A DNA stretch of 64,000 nt, taken from Streptomyces sp. NBC_01304 (GTDB lineage: Bacteria > Actinomycetota > Actinomycetes > Streptomycetales > Streptomycetaceae). The stretch's first letter is position 1; every line of letters starts with the position of its first letter. Location of the stretch: contig NZ_CP109055.1 of NCBI RefSeq assembly GCF_035975855.1, positions 3,162,001-3,226,000 of the forward strand, read 5' to 3'. Both the position numbers and the translations under genes were made by a program. Shown here piece by piece: positions 1-8,215 of this stretch. The notes beneath the pieces were generated by a model. That model did not search any database. It saw nothing but the letters and a program-made list of their open reading frames with translations, and was not told the origin of the DNA.

Positions 1-158
1 TGCACGAGGGCCTGCGCGAGGACCTGCCGCGCTACCTCAACCACGACCTGCTCCTCCAGCTGTGGCCGGTACTGCGCAAGCTCGTCGGCCGCACGGTACG
101 CACAGTATGGGAGGCCGCCTTTCCCCAGCTCGCCTCCCGCGCCCGAGCCGCCGCGTGA
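1..158 (+). CDS. C-terminal fragment of an unidentified protein
   Basis: An open frame enters from the left edge (codons in phase with base 3) and ends at TGA 156-158, giving 51 residues that end in SRARAAA. The fragment is rich in Leu and Arg (HDLLLQLWPVLRKLVGR) and looks like ordinary coding sequence with strong third-position G/C. The visible part is too short and lacks a motif, so the family is not recognised. It converges on the WbqC-like gene, 81 bases away. Confidence 0.55.
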   Translation, partial: HEGLREDLPRYLNHDLLLQLWPVLRKLVGRTVRTVWEAAFPQLASRARAAA

Positions 159-239
159 CGGACATGCCGGAGCTGCACACGCGACTCCTGTCGGTCGTGA
201 ACGGTACGTCCTCTCTTCGTGTAGGAGGGACAGCCGCGG

Positions 240-1034
240 TCAGGCAGCGGGCTGCAGGACCGTGTGGTCGGCGGCGAGCGCCTGGAGGCGGTCGATCACG
301 GGATCCGGGCCCAGGGCAGCTAGGGCCCACAGCGCGCTGAGCCGACGGCCAGAAGACCAGATACTGCCCGCCGGCGGCCTGAACGGCATCACGGCGATAT
401 CCCGTGCGGCAAACGGGGCCTGGTCGAGGTAGACCATCCCGCCGGTCCCGCACAGATACGCGCGAGCGCCGGTTACGGCTGCGAGGTCGGCGAGCCGCTG
501 GGATCGACCTGGCCGAGAAGTCAGTTGACTGCTAGTCAGGATCTTTCCCTTCCAGCCGAGTAGGTCCAGCAGGACTCGGGTGGAGATCTCGGCGACGGCC
601 GCAGTCCGGCCGGTGGGGAAAGTGTCCAGCACCCGGTCCAGGGCCTGGGCGAGGACGGGCCAGTGCGGGCTGATCCCATAGTGCTGCTGCAGCATCCCGG
701 CGGCCCGACGGCGGGCCAGGTCCGGGGCGGCGATCACCGCGTCCCGGATGAGGGTGGGGCGTCCACTCGGCAGATGGGTGGGGATGGTAAGCCATCGGTG
801 GCGGGCCGGGTCGTCGAGACCACCGAGGCGGGCTCGGTGCTGGTAGTCGCGGCGGGTGAACTGCACGTCGTCTAGGACGATCCAGTAGTCCGCCGCGAAG
901 AGCTTGGCCAGCGTGGTCAGCCGCGGGAACATATTGGGCTGGTGAATGGCACACAGCCCACCCGGGGCGGGCAGGTCAGGGGTTGATGAGGCGGCTGGTG
1001 AAGCCGTCGCGGATGAGAGATTCGTACGCGGCAT
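240..1034 (-). CDS. WbqC-like family protein
   Basis: A 264-residue product. After a low-complexity N-terminal stretch it shows the WbqC-family opening CAIHQPNMFPRLTTLAKLF, then WIVLDDVQFTRRDYQHRAR, where the family usually has a conserved D-x-x-Q and an Asn/His-rich strand. WbqC proteins occur in polysaccharide or glycolipid loci and in scattered biosynthetic clusters; their reaction is unsettled. The ATG at 1034 lies 59 bases inside the upstream DUF218 gene, and residues 2-26 do not look conserved, so the true start may be a non-ATG codon nearer to CAIHQPN. It shares strand and overlap with the DUF218 gene, which implies co-transcription. Family assignment is fairly secure; role unknown. 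Confidence 0.75.
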   Translation of the reverse strand: MPRTNLSSATASPAASSTPDLPAPGGLCAIHQPNMFPRLTTLAKLFAADYWIVLDDVQFTRRDYQHRARLGGLDDPARHRWLTIPTHLPSGRPTLIRDAVIAAPDLARRRAAGMLQQHYGISPHWPVLAQALDRVLDTFPTGRTAAVAEISTRVLLDLLGWKGKILTSSQLTSRPGRSQRLADLAAVTGARAYLCGTGGMVYLDQAPFAARDIAVMPFRPPAGSIWSSGRRLSALWALAALGPDPVIDRLQALAADHTVLQPAA

Positions 1035-1644
1035 GCACGTCCTCCGGGACCTCCTGCTCGATGGCGAATCCGAGCTTCGGATACTCGATGACCCGCTGGA
1101 GGTCGCCGACGAGCATGTCCAGGACGAGCTTCTCGTCGCCGATGGACTTCACGTAGTCGTCGAACTCCAGCGGCTCCGACGCGCAGAGGATCTCGACGTC
1201 GGGCCACAGCTTGCGGGCGGTCGCGAACGATCGCCTCTCCATATAGGGCTTGGACACCAGCAGCACCGTGGTCGGGGTGATGGCCGCGCCTGCGAGGACC
1301 TCACGCGAGAGGGTGATGTTCTGCCCGGTGTTGCCCGCGTTGGGCTCCAGCAGGATCGCGTCGGCGGGGACGCCGAGGTCGATGGCATGCTCGCGGAAGT
1401 GGACAGCCTCGCCGCGCGGGAAGACCTTGGCGGTGGTGGGGCTGTTGCCGCCGGTGAAGACCAGGGTTGGGAAGAGTCCGGCCCGATACAGGTCGGCGGC
1501 GTGACTGGCGACGCCAAGGTCGTGGCTGCCCAGCCCGATCGCCACGTCGACGGGCCTCAGCTCGTGGCTCATCTGGTGGTAGTCCCAGATCAGCTTGGCC
1601 CGGCGCCACTGGTCTTCGGTGATGGTCTGCTGGTTGTCGCTCAC
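976..1644 (-). CDS. YdcF/DUF218-like protein
   Basis: A 222-residue protein with the DUF218 fold signature: VDVAIGLGSHDLGVASHAADLYRAG, then FTGGNSPTTAKVFPRGEAVHF, then a Glu/Asn loop (LLEPNAGNTGQNITLSREVL) typical of the SanA/YdcF superfamily (each given here in pieces that match the family order). These proteins may act on nucleotide or sugar substrates; E. coli YdcF binds S-adenosylmethionine. There is no signal peptide or membrane segment, so it is probably cytoplasmic. The GTG start at 1644 follows AGGGAGA. It sits 16 bases below the XRE regulator and overlaps the WbqC-like gene by 59 bases, so the three form one leftward operon. Confidence 0.8.
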   Translation of the reverse strand: MSDNQQTITEDQWRRAKLIWDYHQMSHELRPVDVAIGLGSHDLGVASHAADLYRAGLFPTLVFTGGNSPTTAKVFPRGEAVHFREHAIDLGVPADAILLEPNAGNTGQNITLSREVLAGAAITPTTVLLVSKPYMERRSFATARKLWPDVEILCASEPLEFDDYVKSIGDEKLVLDMLVGDLQRVIEYPKLGFAIEQEVPEDVHAAYESLIRDGFTSRLINP

Positions 1645-1659
1645 GCGTGTTCTCCCTGG

Positions 1660-2760
1660 TCACCGCTGCCGGGGGCCGGTCGGCCCCTCGCTCATGGCCT
1701 TGATGCCCTCGATACTGCGCAGTTGGTGCACGAGTCCGTACTGCGCGGCTGTCCTGGCGGCCTGGTCGAGGACGAGGAGTCCATCATCCCGGGTCGCTGC
1801 GTCTGAGAGCAGGATGTGGCCATGAGCGGTGTCCAGTCGCACGCGTTGCATTGGTGATTCGGTGGTCCCGCTGTTGCGGGCGATGTCGATGAAGTGCAGG
1901 GCCTGGGTGAGGTCGCCTGCACCACGGGCGGCCAGGGCGAGCTTCTGGTGGGCCACTGACCAGTCGTCAGGTTCCTGAAGGTCTTCGAAGTCGCGGGTCG
2001 CGGCCTGCATGACGCGGGTCGCATAGTCGTGGTTGCCGTCCTTGCTCAGTGCAGTCCCCACCCACAACCGGGCCCTTGCCCGGTCGCGGCGGGAGAGCCG
2101 GTCGTCGACCGCGAGCGATTCGTAGTTGCGGGCGGCGATCTCCAGCTTCCCGGACATTTCCGTGACGACCGCCATGGACAGGTCGAGCTGAGCGACGCGG
2201 CGGGGGATGTCGAGCTGGGTGAAGACGGAGCGAGCGCCGGCATAGGAGTGCTGGGCGGAGAGCGGGCCGAGGACGACACCCTGGTCGCGCTTGAGGTCGC
2301 CGAGCAGGGCGGTAGAGCGGGCGAACAGATACAGGCCCTTCTCGTCCAGGTCCGGGGCGTTGAACCGGCCAAGCCAGCGGGCTAGGAGGCTGTCGGCGAA
2401 GGTGAAGTTCTGCCGGGACAGAGCGACGACAACCCGGTCCAGGTCATCGGCCCAGGACTCGAACTCCCAGGCCCGGGGCCCAGAGGCCGTGACGCGGCGC
2501 CGGGCGGTAGTCACCGCGCTGGTCATCTCGGACAGGAGCGTCTCGAAGCGCAGGTGGACGGCGGCGTCCGCGCGGCCGAGCGCGGTGTCGAGGATGGCCT
2601 GGGTGTCGGGTCTGGGCTCGGTGCCGGCGAGTTTGGACTCCCACTTGGACACTGTCGCGACGGCCAGGCCGAGCTGCTGGGCGAAGGCCCGCACGCTCAG
2701 TCGCAGGGCGAGACGCAGGGCCTTGGCCTCCAGGCCGGTCCAGTGGTGCACGGTCGCCAC
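1660..2760 (-). CDS. XRE-family helix-turn-helix regulator with TPR-like C-terminus
   Basis: A 366-residue regulator. Residues about 8-65 form an XRE helix-turn-helix (LRLSVRAFAQQLGLAVATVS, then KWESKLAGTEPRPDT). The remainder is helical with repeated Ala/Leu/Arg patterns like the tetratricopeptide sensor half of Streptomyces XRE/TPR proteins. The start is GTG 2760 behind GGAAGGGAG. It heads a leftward operon with the DUF218 and WbqC-like genes and is divergent from the small gene at 2916. Such proteins often answer to small peptides or metabolites, but no ligand can be inferred here. XRE assignment is secure. Confidence 0.85.
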   Translation of the reverse strand: MATVHHWTGLEAKALRLALRLSVRAFAQQLGLAVATVSKWESKLAGTEPRPDTQAILDTALGRADAAVHLRFETLLSEMTSAVTTARRRVTASGPRAWEFESWADDLDRVVVALSRQNFTFADSLLARWLGRFNAPDLDEKGLYLFARSTALLGDLKRDQGVVLGPLSAQHSYAGARSVFTQLDIPRRVAQLDLSMAVVTEMSGKLEIAARNYESLAVDDRLSRRDRARARLWVGTALSKDGNHDYATRVMQAATRDFEDLQEPDDWSVAHQKLALAARGAGDLTQALHFIDIARNSGTTESPMQRVRLDTAHGHILLSDAATRDDGLLVLDQAARTAAQYGLVHQLRSIEGIKAMSEGPTGPRQR

Positions 2761-2915
2761 GCGTCACTCCCTTCCGCTAGCCATCGAAGCACGGTGAGTG
2801 CGGACGGCGGGACGGAAGTGGAACGGAAGTAGAACAGGCGGTGATTGGCCCGGAGTTGGCGTGCGGCCACGCTCAAGACGTCGCCACTTGTCGAGCCTTT
2901 TGGACGGTCTTCAGC

Positions 2916-3344
2916 ATGGAACCCCTCACGGAGCACCGCCAGGTCAGCGGCCCGGTCGTGTACGGCTTCCTGCGGCTGGTGCGGGTCTCCGCAGCCCGGC
3001 ATGCGGCCCTGGCCGCGTCGCTCACCGAGTACTGCCGCAGCCACGAGCTGCAGCTGTCCGGCGTCTTCACCGACCGCGACATGAGCTCCGGGCCCGCCTC
3101 CGCGGCGTTCACCGGGCTGCTGGACGTGCTGGCCCTACCGGACGTCTATGGCGTGCTCGCCCCGGCAATGTCACACCTGGGCCCGAAGGCCATAGCGGCC
3201 GAACGCGGACGCCGGATCGAAACGGCCGGCTCCCGGCTGCTGCTGGTCCGCGGCCCCCGCCCCGCACACCCGCCAGTCACCAGTAACAGCCCCGTCCGCC
3301 GCCGCAGCCCGGGAATCACCCGCGTCCTGGACGCAGAGTCATGA
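2916..3344 (+). CDS. Uncharacterised protein with serine-recombinase-like N-terminus
   Basis: About 142 residues from ATG 2916. The segment VVYGFLRLVRVSAARHAALA, then LTEYCRSHELQLSGVFTDRD, has the cadence of the N-terminal strand-helix-strand of serine resolvases (YxRxS ... ELxxxFxD), but the catalytic Ser context is absent and no DNA-binding half follows. It is probably a stand-alone degenerate or repurposed domain. A longer GTG start at 2841 is possible; the shorter start is preferred because the first 25 residues of the longer form look unconserved. It is divergent from the XRE regulator, a layout repeated in many Streptomyces accessory regions. Function not known. Confidence 0.55.
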   Translation: MEPLTEHRQVSGPVVYGFLRLVRVSAARHAALAASLTEYCRSHELQLSGVFTDRDMSSGPASAAFTGLLDVLALPDVYGVLAPAMSHLGPKAIAAERGRRIETAGSRLLLVRGPRPAHPPVTSNSPVRRRSPGITRVLDAES

Positions 3345-3394
3345 GGGTGGCGATGGCCGAGCGGTGCAGCTCCTGCTCGAAGTCGGCTTCGGTC

Positions 3395-3457
3395 AGGGGT
3401 GTCTGTGACCAAGGCAGCGATCGGCTTCAGCTGGAAAGTCTGCGCGGGCTGGGACAA
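3395..3457 (-). pseudogene. Remnant of the 5' end of a second TrmO-like gene
   Basis: A TTG codon at 3457 sits eight bases after GGAGGGG and opens a frame reading SQPAQTFQLKPIAALVTDT, which aligns with the N-terminus SESATFELKPIATVVSER of the intact TrmO-type gene at 4570. The DNA around the start also resembles that of the intact gene. Homology stops after about 20 codons and the frame then runs into unrelated sequence. This looks like a decayed partial duplicate lying just past the GNAT stop codon; it could still be translated as a short peptide. Confidence 0.45.
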
Positions 3458-3460
3458 GAG

Positions 3461-4030
3461 CTACCCCTCCTTCAACCCGGCCTCGATGGGCTTCCATTCA
3501 TGACGCAGGACTGTGTGCACCACAGAGTCGCGCCACTGTCCAGCCTTCTGAATGTGTTCGCGGATCGTGTAGTCCTCCCGCATGCCAACCGTGTTCATCG
3601 TCTTGGCGGAAGCGGAGTTGTGCGGGGAGCGGGCTCCCCAGATACGGTGCAGCTTCAGGTCGTCGAATCCGACTTCGAGCAGAAGCTGCACCGTATCCAC
3701 GCCGTATCCGATGCCCCATTTGTCGGCTCGGAGAGCAAAGCCAATCGTGGCGCCGTGATGCTGGTGAGGGTCGAAGGCGAGGCGCGCGAAACCGATCAGT
3801 TCAGCCGTGCCACGTTCAATGACAGCCAGCGCGTACTCGTCGCGCGGAGTAGTGCCGGCTGCGGCGACCGACCTTTCGACAATCAGCTCGACTTGCTCCC
3901 GCGTACGCGGCTCGAAGGACAGATGGGCGGTCACTTCCGCGCTCCCGTAGATCGCGTGGACCCCATCCACGTCGTCCGTGGTGAGCTCGCGGAGCTCCAA
4001 GCGGGAGCTGCGCTGGTTGATCGGGTACAT
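3461..4030 (-). CDS. GNAT-family N-acetyltransferase (RimJ/RimL type)
   Basis: A 189-residue acyl-CoA-dependent N-acetyltransferase. It opens with the RimJ-like strand SSRLELRELTTDDVDGVHAI. Motif A is GFALRADKWGIGYGVDTVQL in the middle, the pyrophosphate-binding turn, and LKLHRIWGARSPHNSASAKT is the usual motif B with Asn/Ser. It ends in a C-terminal Leu/His strand. The substrate may be a small amine, an amino acid or a protein N-terminus; sequence alone does not decide. ATG 4030 is chosen because conservation begins there; a GTG at 4066 would add 12 residues. It sits 49 bases below the TrmO gene on the same strand. Confidence 0.82.
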   Translation of the reverse strand: MYPINQRSSRLELRELTTDDVDGVHAIYGSAEVTAHLSFEPRTREQVELIVERSVAAAGTTPRDEYALAVIERGTAELIGFARLAFDPHQHHGATIGFALRADKWGIGYGVDTVQLLLEVGFDDLKLHRIWGARSPHNSASAKTMNTVGMREDYTIREHIQKAGQWRDSVVHTVLRHEWKPIEAGLKEG

Positions 4031-4078
4031 ACCGATGACCTCTATCCGCGCCTTGCGTGGTTGCACGGAGCGTGCGGA

Positions 4079-4570
4079 CTAGCCCTTGGTGTCCGGCTTG
4101 GCCCAGTAGTCACCCAGCATCTCGGTCGGCCAGCTCGGCTCCACCACTTCACCGCGGGGCCCCATCTCCTTGAAGTAGGCCACGAGGTGGAGGACCGGGC
4201 TGCCGTGGACCGCGTCGAGGTCTTCAACATGGAGATCACGCCCCTCGATCTTGAGCAGCCGGGGGTGCGACACGGCGATCTGTGCCGGGTGCCGGTGGTT
4301 GTGGTGCGCGTAGGTGCCTGTCTTCGGGTATTGCGGGTCGTTGCGGGCATGGCGCGAACCGAGGTGCACGTCGCCGGGGCTGGCCTTGTGGAATTTCCAG
4401 ACCACTTCGAGGTGCGAAAACTCCTCGACGCCATCGAGGGTGGAGAGCGGCTGGTCCGCGTTCAGCCGGATGATGGACTGGACGCCACCCCAGTAGTCAT
4501 CGCTCACCTCGGTGCGCTCGCTCACCACCGTGGCAATCGGCTTCAGCTCGAACGTCGCGGACTCGGACAT
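4079..4570 (-). CDS. TrmO-like tRNA methyltransferase (TsaA/UPF0066 family)
   Basis: A 163-residue TsaA-fold protein. Features include FELKPIATVVSERTEV at the start, DGVEEFSHLEVVWKFHKAS, the R-N-x-P segment around RNDPQYPKTGTYAHH, and the conserved D-L-D-A-V-H-G-S-P-V-L turn that marks the SAM-binding beta-barrel. E. coli TrmO N6-methylates t6A37 of threonine tRNAs. Actinobacterial members of this length lack the C-terminal half of TrmO, and several are annotated only as TsaA-like SAM-dependent methyltransferases, so the RNA target is an inference. The ATG 4570 start follows GGGGGAG. A truncated second copy lies at 3395-3457. Confidence 0.78.
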   Translation of the reverse strand: MSESATFELKPIATVVSERTEVSDDYWGGVQSIIRLNADQPLSTLDGVEEFSHLEVVWKFHKASPGDVHLGSRHARNDPQYPKTGTYAHHNHRHPAQIAVSHPRLLKIEGRDLHVEDLDAVHGSPVLHLVAYFKEMGPRGEVVEPSWPTEMLGDYWAKPDTKG

Positions 4571-4633
4571 GAACTCCCCCTCCGTTGTGGTCGGCTAGGG
4601 GTGATCGCCCAGGCTTCCCTCGCCGTATGGCGG

Positions 4634-6019
4634 TCAGGCTACCTGCCGCAGTACTGCCGCTGTCCGGGCCTCCAGTTCGGCGACCGCCGTGATGCCGCGG
4701 TACCGGAACGGGCTGATCGTCTGGCGCATGGTCGTGACCGTGTCCAGGGCCCGGCGCGACTGCACGCCCTCCATGGCGTCCAGGGCTCGGTTCCAGGTCG
4801 CGCAGGCGGCCTCGACTCCGTCGGTCCGGGCCTGCACGGCGCCGAGGTATCCGAGTGTGACGGCGTGAGTCCTGGCGTAGGTCGTGGCCTTGCGGGTGCG
4901 TACGGAGCGTTTGAACTCTCGCTGGGCGCCGGCGAAGTCTCCGATGTCGCGGAGTGTGCAGGCGGTTTCGTGCGCGAGCGATGCCTCTTTGAAGAAGAAC
5001 ATCCGCCCGGGTTCGTCCGCGGTCGTGGCCGCCGCCAAGTCCTCCTCGGCTTGGAGCAGCGCAGTGGCCGCGGCCTTCTTCTGACCAGCGACTGCCAGGG
5101 CGCGGGCATGTACGACACCAAGCAGTGCGCGTTCCCGCGGGCAGGCGTGGCCGTAGCGGCTGCGGTCCATGGTGGCCGAGGACAGTTGAAGGGCCTCACG
5201 GTAGTGGCCGAGGTCTACGGCTTGGTGGGCCATGGCCCGCATGACGTGTGCGGCCAAGGCTGGGTCCGTGGCCTCGGCGGCGAGCCTGATGGCGAGGGTG
5301 AAGTGCGTCTGAGCTTCGGCGTGCTGACCGGCGTCGAAGGCCATCCATCCGGTGAGGTAGATGAGTTCGCCTGCTGTGGAGAGGAGTTCACGGCGAACGC
5401 GTTCGTCTCGGAAGGTTCCGTTGAGCATGTCGGCGACCTCGTCGACGAGGTAGGCGGTCACGGCGGACCGGCCGTGTCCTCCGCCGTGGCGCTGATCGCG
5501 CTGCTGGAAGAAGCCGGTCATCTCCTGGACAGCTTCCACGTCGCCTGCGCCGATACGGCGGCGGCTGGCAGCGGGCCTGCTACTCGCCCTGTCAGCAGCG
5601 TCCTGCCACCAGGACTCGTCCGGCAGAGCGAGGCCCGCGACGGAGTATGCGGACGTCGAGAGGAACTGGCGTCGCGCGAAAGCCACTTGGGTGCTCCGGA
5701 GTTCGTTCAGGGCAGCGAGGGTGTCGACGTGCCAGATGGACGGCTGCGTGCTGCCCGAGTCCGGGTCGGCAAGCCCGATCTCGCTTGGGGTGAGTCGGCG
5801 TCCCAGTCCCCGCGACAGCGTTTCGCACAAGATAGACGTCGCTGGGCCGCTCGGCTTCGATCCCAGTACCCATTGAGAGACGTTTGTGCGCCCCATACCG
5901 AGAAGGTCGGTTGCTTCGATCTCTCGGGCGACTCGAACGAACTGTGTGGCGACCTGAGCCTGCGTCCATCCAGCCTCAGCGATCGCGGCCACAAGCTGTT
6001 CATTCTTTGTGCGCGCCAT
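4634..6019 (-). CDS. Streptomyces XRE/TPR-type transcriptional regulator
   Basis: A 461-residue regulator. Residues about 1-85 hold an atypical helix-turn-helix (NEQLVAAIAEAGWTQAQVAT, then GMGRTNVSQWVLGSKPSGPA). Residues 130-455 are all-helical with TPR-like repeats (for example LLSTAGELIYLTGWMAFDAG, then AEAQTHFTLAIRLAAEATDP). The arrangement is the same as many Streptomyces repressors of accessory loci. It is divergent from the HATPase operon at 6271, with about 250 bases between them, and is its most likely local controller. DNA target and signal unknown. Confidence 0.82.
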   Translation of the reverse strand: MARTKNEQLVAAIAEAGWTQAQVATQFVRVAREIEATDLLGMGRTNVSQWVLGSKPSGPATSILCETLSRGLGRRLTPSEIGLADPDSGSTQPSIWHVDTLAALNELRSTQVAFARRQFLSTSAYSVAGLALPDESWWQDAADRASSRPAASRRRIGAGDVEAVQEMTGFFQQRDQRHGGGHGRSAVTAYLVDEVADMLNGTFRDERVRRELLSTAGELIYLTGWMAFDAGQHAEAQTHFTLAIRLAAEATDPALAAHVMRAMAHQAVDLGHYREALQLSSATMDRSRYGHACPRERALLGVVHARALAVAGQKKAAATALLQAEEDLAAATTADEPGRMFFFKEASLAHETACTLRDIGDFAGAQREFKRSVRTRKATTYARTHAVTLGYLGAVQARTDGVEAACATWNRALDAMEGVQSRRALDTVTTMRQTISPFRYRGITAVAELEARTAAVLRQVA

Positions 6020-6270
6020 GCCGGTTCCCTGCCCTCAGAACGATCTTTAGCAGCTTTAGCAGCATTCCCACTCCTACCCGGATACCCACAGGCCGTCACG
6101 AGCGGTTTCCTCAACGTAGCCGCCAACGACCTTGCGAGGAGGAGAGATTCAGTGATCTCGCCGCTGCATCCCCATGGGGCGTCGGTGATCCGCCCGCCTC
6201 GTTATGGCGCACCACTGGCACGTCACCCTCACCGACGGCGGAGAGGCCATGTCCTCTTAGGAGGGGCACG

Positions 6271-6744
6271 ATGAGCGCCGCAGCAGCCACCGCGGCAGTC
6301 GCATCAGGTGTTGAGGAATCCGAAGAGTCGGCCTCGCACGCCTTCTCGCGTGCCTTCGTCGTGGGCTTCGCCTCGGACACGACCTGCGTCGCCCGCATGC
6401 GACGGCTCACTGCTCACTGTCTCCGATGGTGGGGTTTGGACCAAGAGGCCGAACAGGCACACGACTTGGCGGAGAACGCCGTCCTTTGTGTCTCCGAGCT
6501 GGTCACCAATGCCGTCCGGCACGGCCACGGTGACGGTCGCTTGAGCATCGTGTGCACCGTCGAAGACCTGTACGTCGAGGTCGCTGACGGCAACCCGGAG
6601 CCGGCCGAACTTCGCTCTGCCAGCGACGACGACACCACCGGCCGCGGCCTCGTCCTTGTCGACGCACTCTCGACAGACTGGGGCGTCAATGACGGCGGCA
6701 AGACGACGTGGTGCGTCTTCAACATCCCGGAGGGGATGCTGTGA
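6271..6744 (+). CDS. HATPase-domain ATP-binding protein (anti-sigma-factor-like kinase fold)
   Basis: A 157-residue single-domain GHKL ATPase. The N box is ELVTNAVRHG near residue 75, the G1 box VEVADGNPEP, and the G2 box GRGLVLVDALSTDWG, followed by KTTWCVF. Streptomyces has dozens of such RsbW/SpoIIAB-like proteins that bind sigma factors or anti-anti-sigma partners or phosphorylate STAS proteins. The ATG follows AGGAGGGG at 6259-6266. It heads a coupled operon, with TGATG to the next gene. A STAS protein is encoded in this window at 27855, but it is too distant to assume a pair. The 251 bases upstream contain the divergent promoter zone with the XRE/TPR regulator. Confidence 0.85.
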   Translation: MSAAAATAAVASGVEESEESASHAFSRAFVVGFASDTTCVARMRRLTAHCLRWWGLDQEAEQAHDLAENAVLCVSELVTNAVRHGHGDGRLSIVCTVEDLYVEVADGNPEPAELRSASDDDTTGRGLVLVDALSTDWGVNDGGKTTWCVFNIPEGML

Positions 6745-7235
6745 TGGTCGCCGTCGACGACACCGCTGCAGCCGAGCTGTTGAGTCGGCCCGTCTCCTCC
6801 CAGGACGAGACGCTGCGCAGGCTCGCCCTCTCCCTGTGCCGCTCCCTGGCGGACGAAGGGATCAGCGATGACCTGTTCGACCACCTGGAGCACGTCCTCG
6901 GCGAAGGAGTTCAGCCTGCTGCGGCAGTCCGCGCACGCCGGATGGACGGCCTCTTAGTTCGCCTTGGCCTCCCTCTCCCCCGCCGTCGTCGCCAGGAGAA
7001 GGCCACCCCGCTGCTTCCCGAGGAAGCAGCGCGGATCAGCGACCGGTTCCGCCGGGCTACGACCCAACTCATGAGGGTCGTGCCGTACCGCGTTGCGGCC
7101 TACCCCACAGAGGAATTGCATCGCCTGATCGCTCTTCGCGACGAGCGGCCGGCCCCGGACCAGGCTGTGGCCCACCTCCGGCGATTCGCTCTCGCCATCC
7201 TCGCCGTCCTCGACTTGATGGGAGATGACGCGTGA
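6744..7235 (+). CDS. Unknown helical protein in the HATPase operon
   Basis: A 163-residue protein from an ATG overlapping the upstream TGA by one base. It is mostly alpha-helical and Arg/Leu-rich (RRLALSLCRSLADEGI, FRRATTQLMRVVPYRVAAYP), with no recognised catalytic motif, signal peptide or membrane segment. It carries one TTA codon at 6954-6956, so full translation may depend on the bldA tRNA and be confined to later growth. Position between the HATPase and the GerE-like gene, with overlaps on both sides, implies a shared role. No function can be assigned. Confidence 0.75.
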   Translation: MVAVDDTAAAELLSRPVSSQDETLRRLALSLCRSLADEGISDDLFDHLEHVLGEGVQPAAAVRARRMDGLLVRLGLPLPRRRRQEKATPLLPEEAARISDRFRRATTQLMRVVPYRVAAYPTEELHRLIALRDERPAPDQAVAHLRRFALAILAVLDLMGDDA

Positions 7236-7717
7236 CCAGCACCGTCGCGAGGGTCATCCTCGCGCCCAGGGAACGGCAGGTCCTCGAGGGCCTGGCCGAC
7301 GGCAGTACGCTCGCCGCGGTCGCGCTCGACCTCAAGGTTCGGGAAGGCACAGCTGCGGGCTATCTCAAGCTGGCCAAGGCGAAGTTGTACGGCATGGGAG
7401 ACCTCGCCGCCGCACTTGCCGTCGGCTACGCCACCGAGGCCATCACCCGGCCCGAGTTGCTCGATCCCACGGCGCTGAACCTCCCCGAGAAGCAGCGAGA
7501 CCTCGTGCCGCTGGTCGCGCAGGGGATGCGGGCCGTCCAGATGGCGACCAAGCTGAACCGGCCGATCGGTGACGTCCGCCGTGACGGCCGTGACCTCATG
7601 GCGAACTTGGGTGGCACACCGGACTGCCCGAAAATCAGGAACCAGGCCCACCTCGTCACACGGGCGTGGCAGTACCAGGTGCTGACCGCAGATCAGGTGA
7701 TCGCATGGCTGCCCTGA
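7232..7717 (+). CDS. GerE/LuxR-like helix-turn-helix protein
   Basis: A 161-residue protein starting at GTG 7232, overlapping the previous stop by four bases. Residues 9-60 read like a GerE-type DNA-binding domain (LAPRERQVLEGLADGSTLAA, then VALDLKVREGTAAGYLKLAK), where the usual T-V-K-x-H recognition helix is replaced by G-T-A-A-G-Y. The C-terminal half holds a second, weaker copy (NLPEKQRDLVPLVAQGMRAV). With no sensor domain it may be a small DNA-binding co-regulator of the operon. Fold assignment moderate, function inferred. Confidence 0.65.
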   Translation: MTSTVARVILAPRERQVLEGLADGSTLAAVALDLKVREGTAAGYLKLAKAKLYGMGDLAAALAVGYATEAITRPELLDPTALNLPEKQRDLVPLVAQGMRAVQMATKLNRPIGDVRRDGRDLMANLGGTPDCPKIRNQAHLVTRAWQYQVLTADQVIAWLP

Positions 7718-8133
7718 CCCCCACGGTCCCCGACAAGGTCGAGGTCCTGGCGAACGTGAACACAGTGCTCGACTGGGACCTGTCCAGCCCTGACGTCCCC
7801 TCCGCCGCGGACTCGGTAGCCGTGGTCGAGCAGTTCACGGCGTACAGCCAGGTCCTCGCGAAAGACCTGCGCACGCTGTGCCTCAGCATCCTGGCGGACT
7901 CCGAGGTCGGGGTCAGGGCACGGAGCATCCTCGGGGAGACGAGCGGGAGGCTTAGCGCCCCGCTCCCGAGCCCTCTCACGGACCGCTATGCCGCGCGACG
8001 AGCGCAGAATCTCGCCCGCCTCATCCAGGGCCTGCTCCGGGCCACCGCACAGGTCCGTGAAGCACAAGAACGCGCCGTCAGCCAGCTGACAACGCACTCC
8101 ACCCCGAAAGGCAACGGGTGTAGCTCTCCCTGA
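7705..8133 (+). CDS. DUF6415-like protein, C-terminus altered by IS insertion
   Basis: A 142-residue protein from ATG 7705, which lies 13 bases inside the preceding gene. The body (LDWDLSSPDVPSAADSVAVV, SILADSEVGVRARSILGETS, then ARRAQNLARLIQGLLRATAQ) matches the pattern of DUF6415 proteins found in Streptomyces accessory operons. The IS inserted in the final codons: the original frame can be rebuilt as ...T-P-K-G-N-R-stop with its TGA overlapping the ATG at 11035. Now the end reads N-G-C-S-S-P-stop. Only the last residue is changed, so the protein is probably intact, but coupling to the downstream gene is lost. Confidence 0.65.
   Translation: MAALTPTVPDKVEVLANVNTVLDWDLSSPDVPSAADSVAVVEQFTAYSQVLAKDLRTLCLSILADSEVGVRARSILGETSGRLSAPLPSPLTDRYAARRAQNLARLIQGLLRATAQVREAQERAVSQLTTHSTPKGNGCSSP
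8107..8115. repeat. Left copy of the 9-bp IS target-site duplication
   Basis: AAAGGCAAC lies directly against the left inverted repeat and recurs at 11024-11032 directly outside the right one. Removing the element and one copy restores an uninterrupted DUF6415 reading frame with an ATGA overlap, which confirms the duplication. Confidence 0.93.
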
Positions 8134-8138
8134 GTGAG
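8116..8138 (+). repeat. Left terminal inverted repeat of the ISKra4 element
   Basis: The 23-base sequence beginning GGGTGTAGCTCTCCC and ending TGAGTGAG is the exact reverse complement of 11001-11023. It lies immediately inside the target duplication, as expected for the transposase-binding end. Confidence 0.93.
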
Positions 8139-8215
8139 ATCGTTGCGGTGGGTTGTTGCTGCCGGGGTTCGTTTGCCGGATCGTCGTGTCCAGGGTTCGG
8201 GGCTGGGAGGCGGCG

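Noticed and set aside
3341..6274. Very long (977-codon) open frame on the + strand
   Set aside because: It runs antisense through the GNAT, TrmO-like and XRE/TPR genes, all with recognised motifs on the other strand. It is the usual GC-rich shadow.
6154..6276. Short GTG frame after AGGAGGAG ahead of the HATPase gene
   Set aside because: Basic low-complexity 40-residue product overlapping the HATPase RBS and start; it may be leader translation but cannot be supported as a gene.
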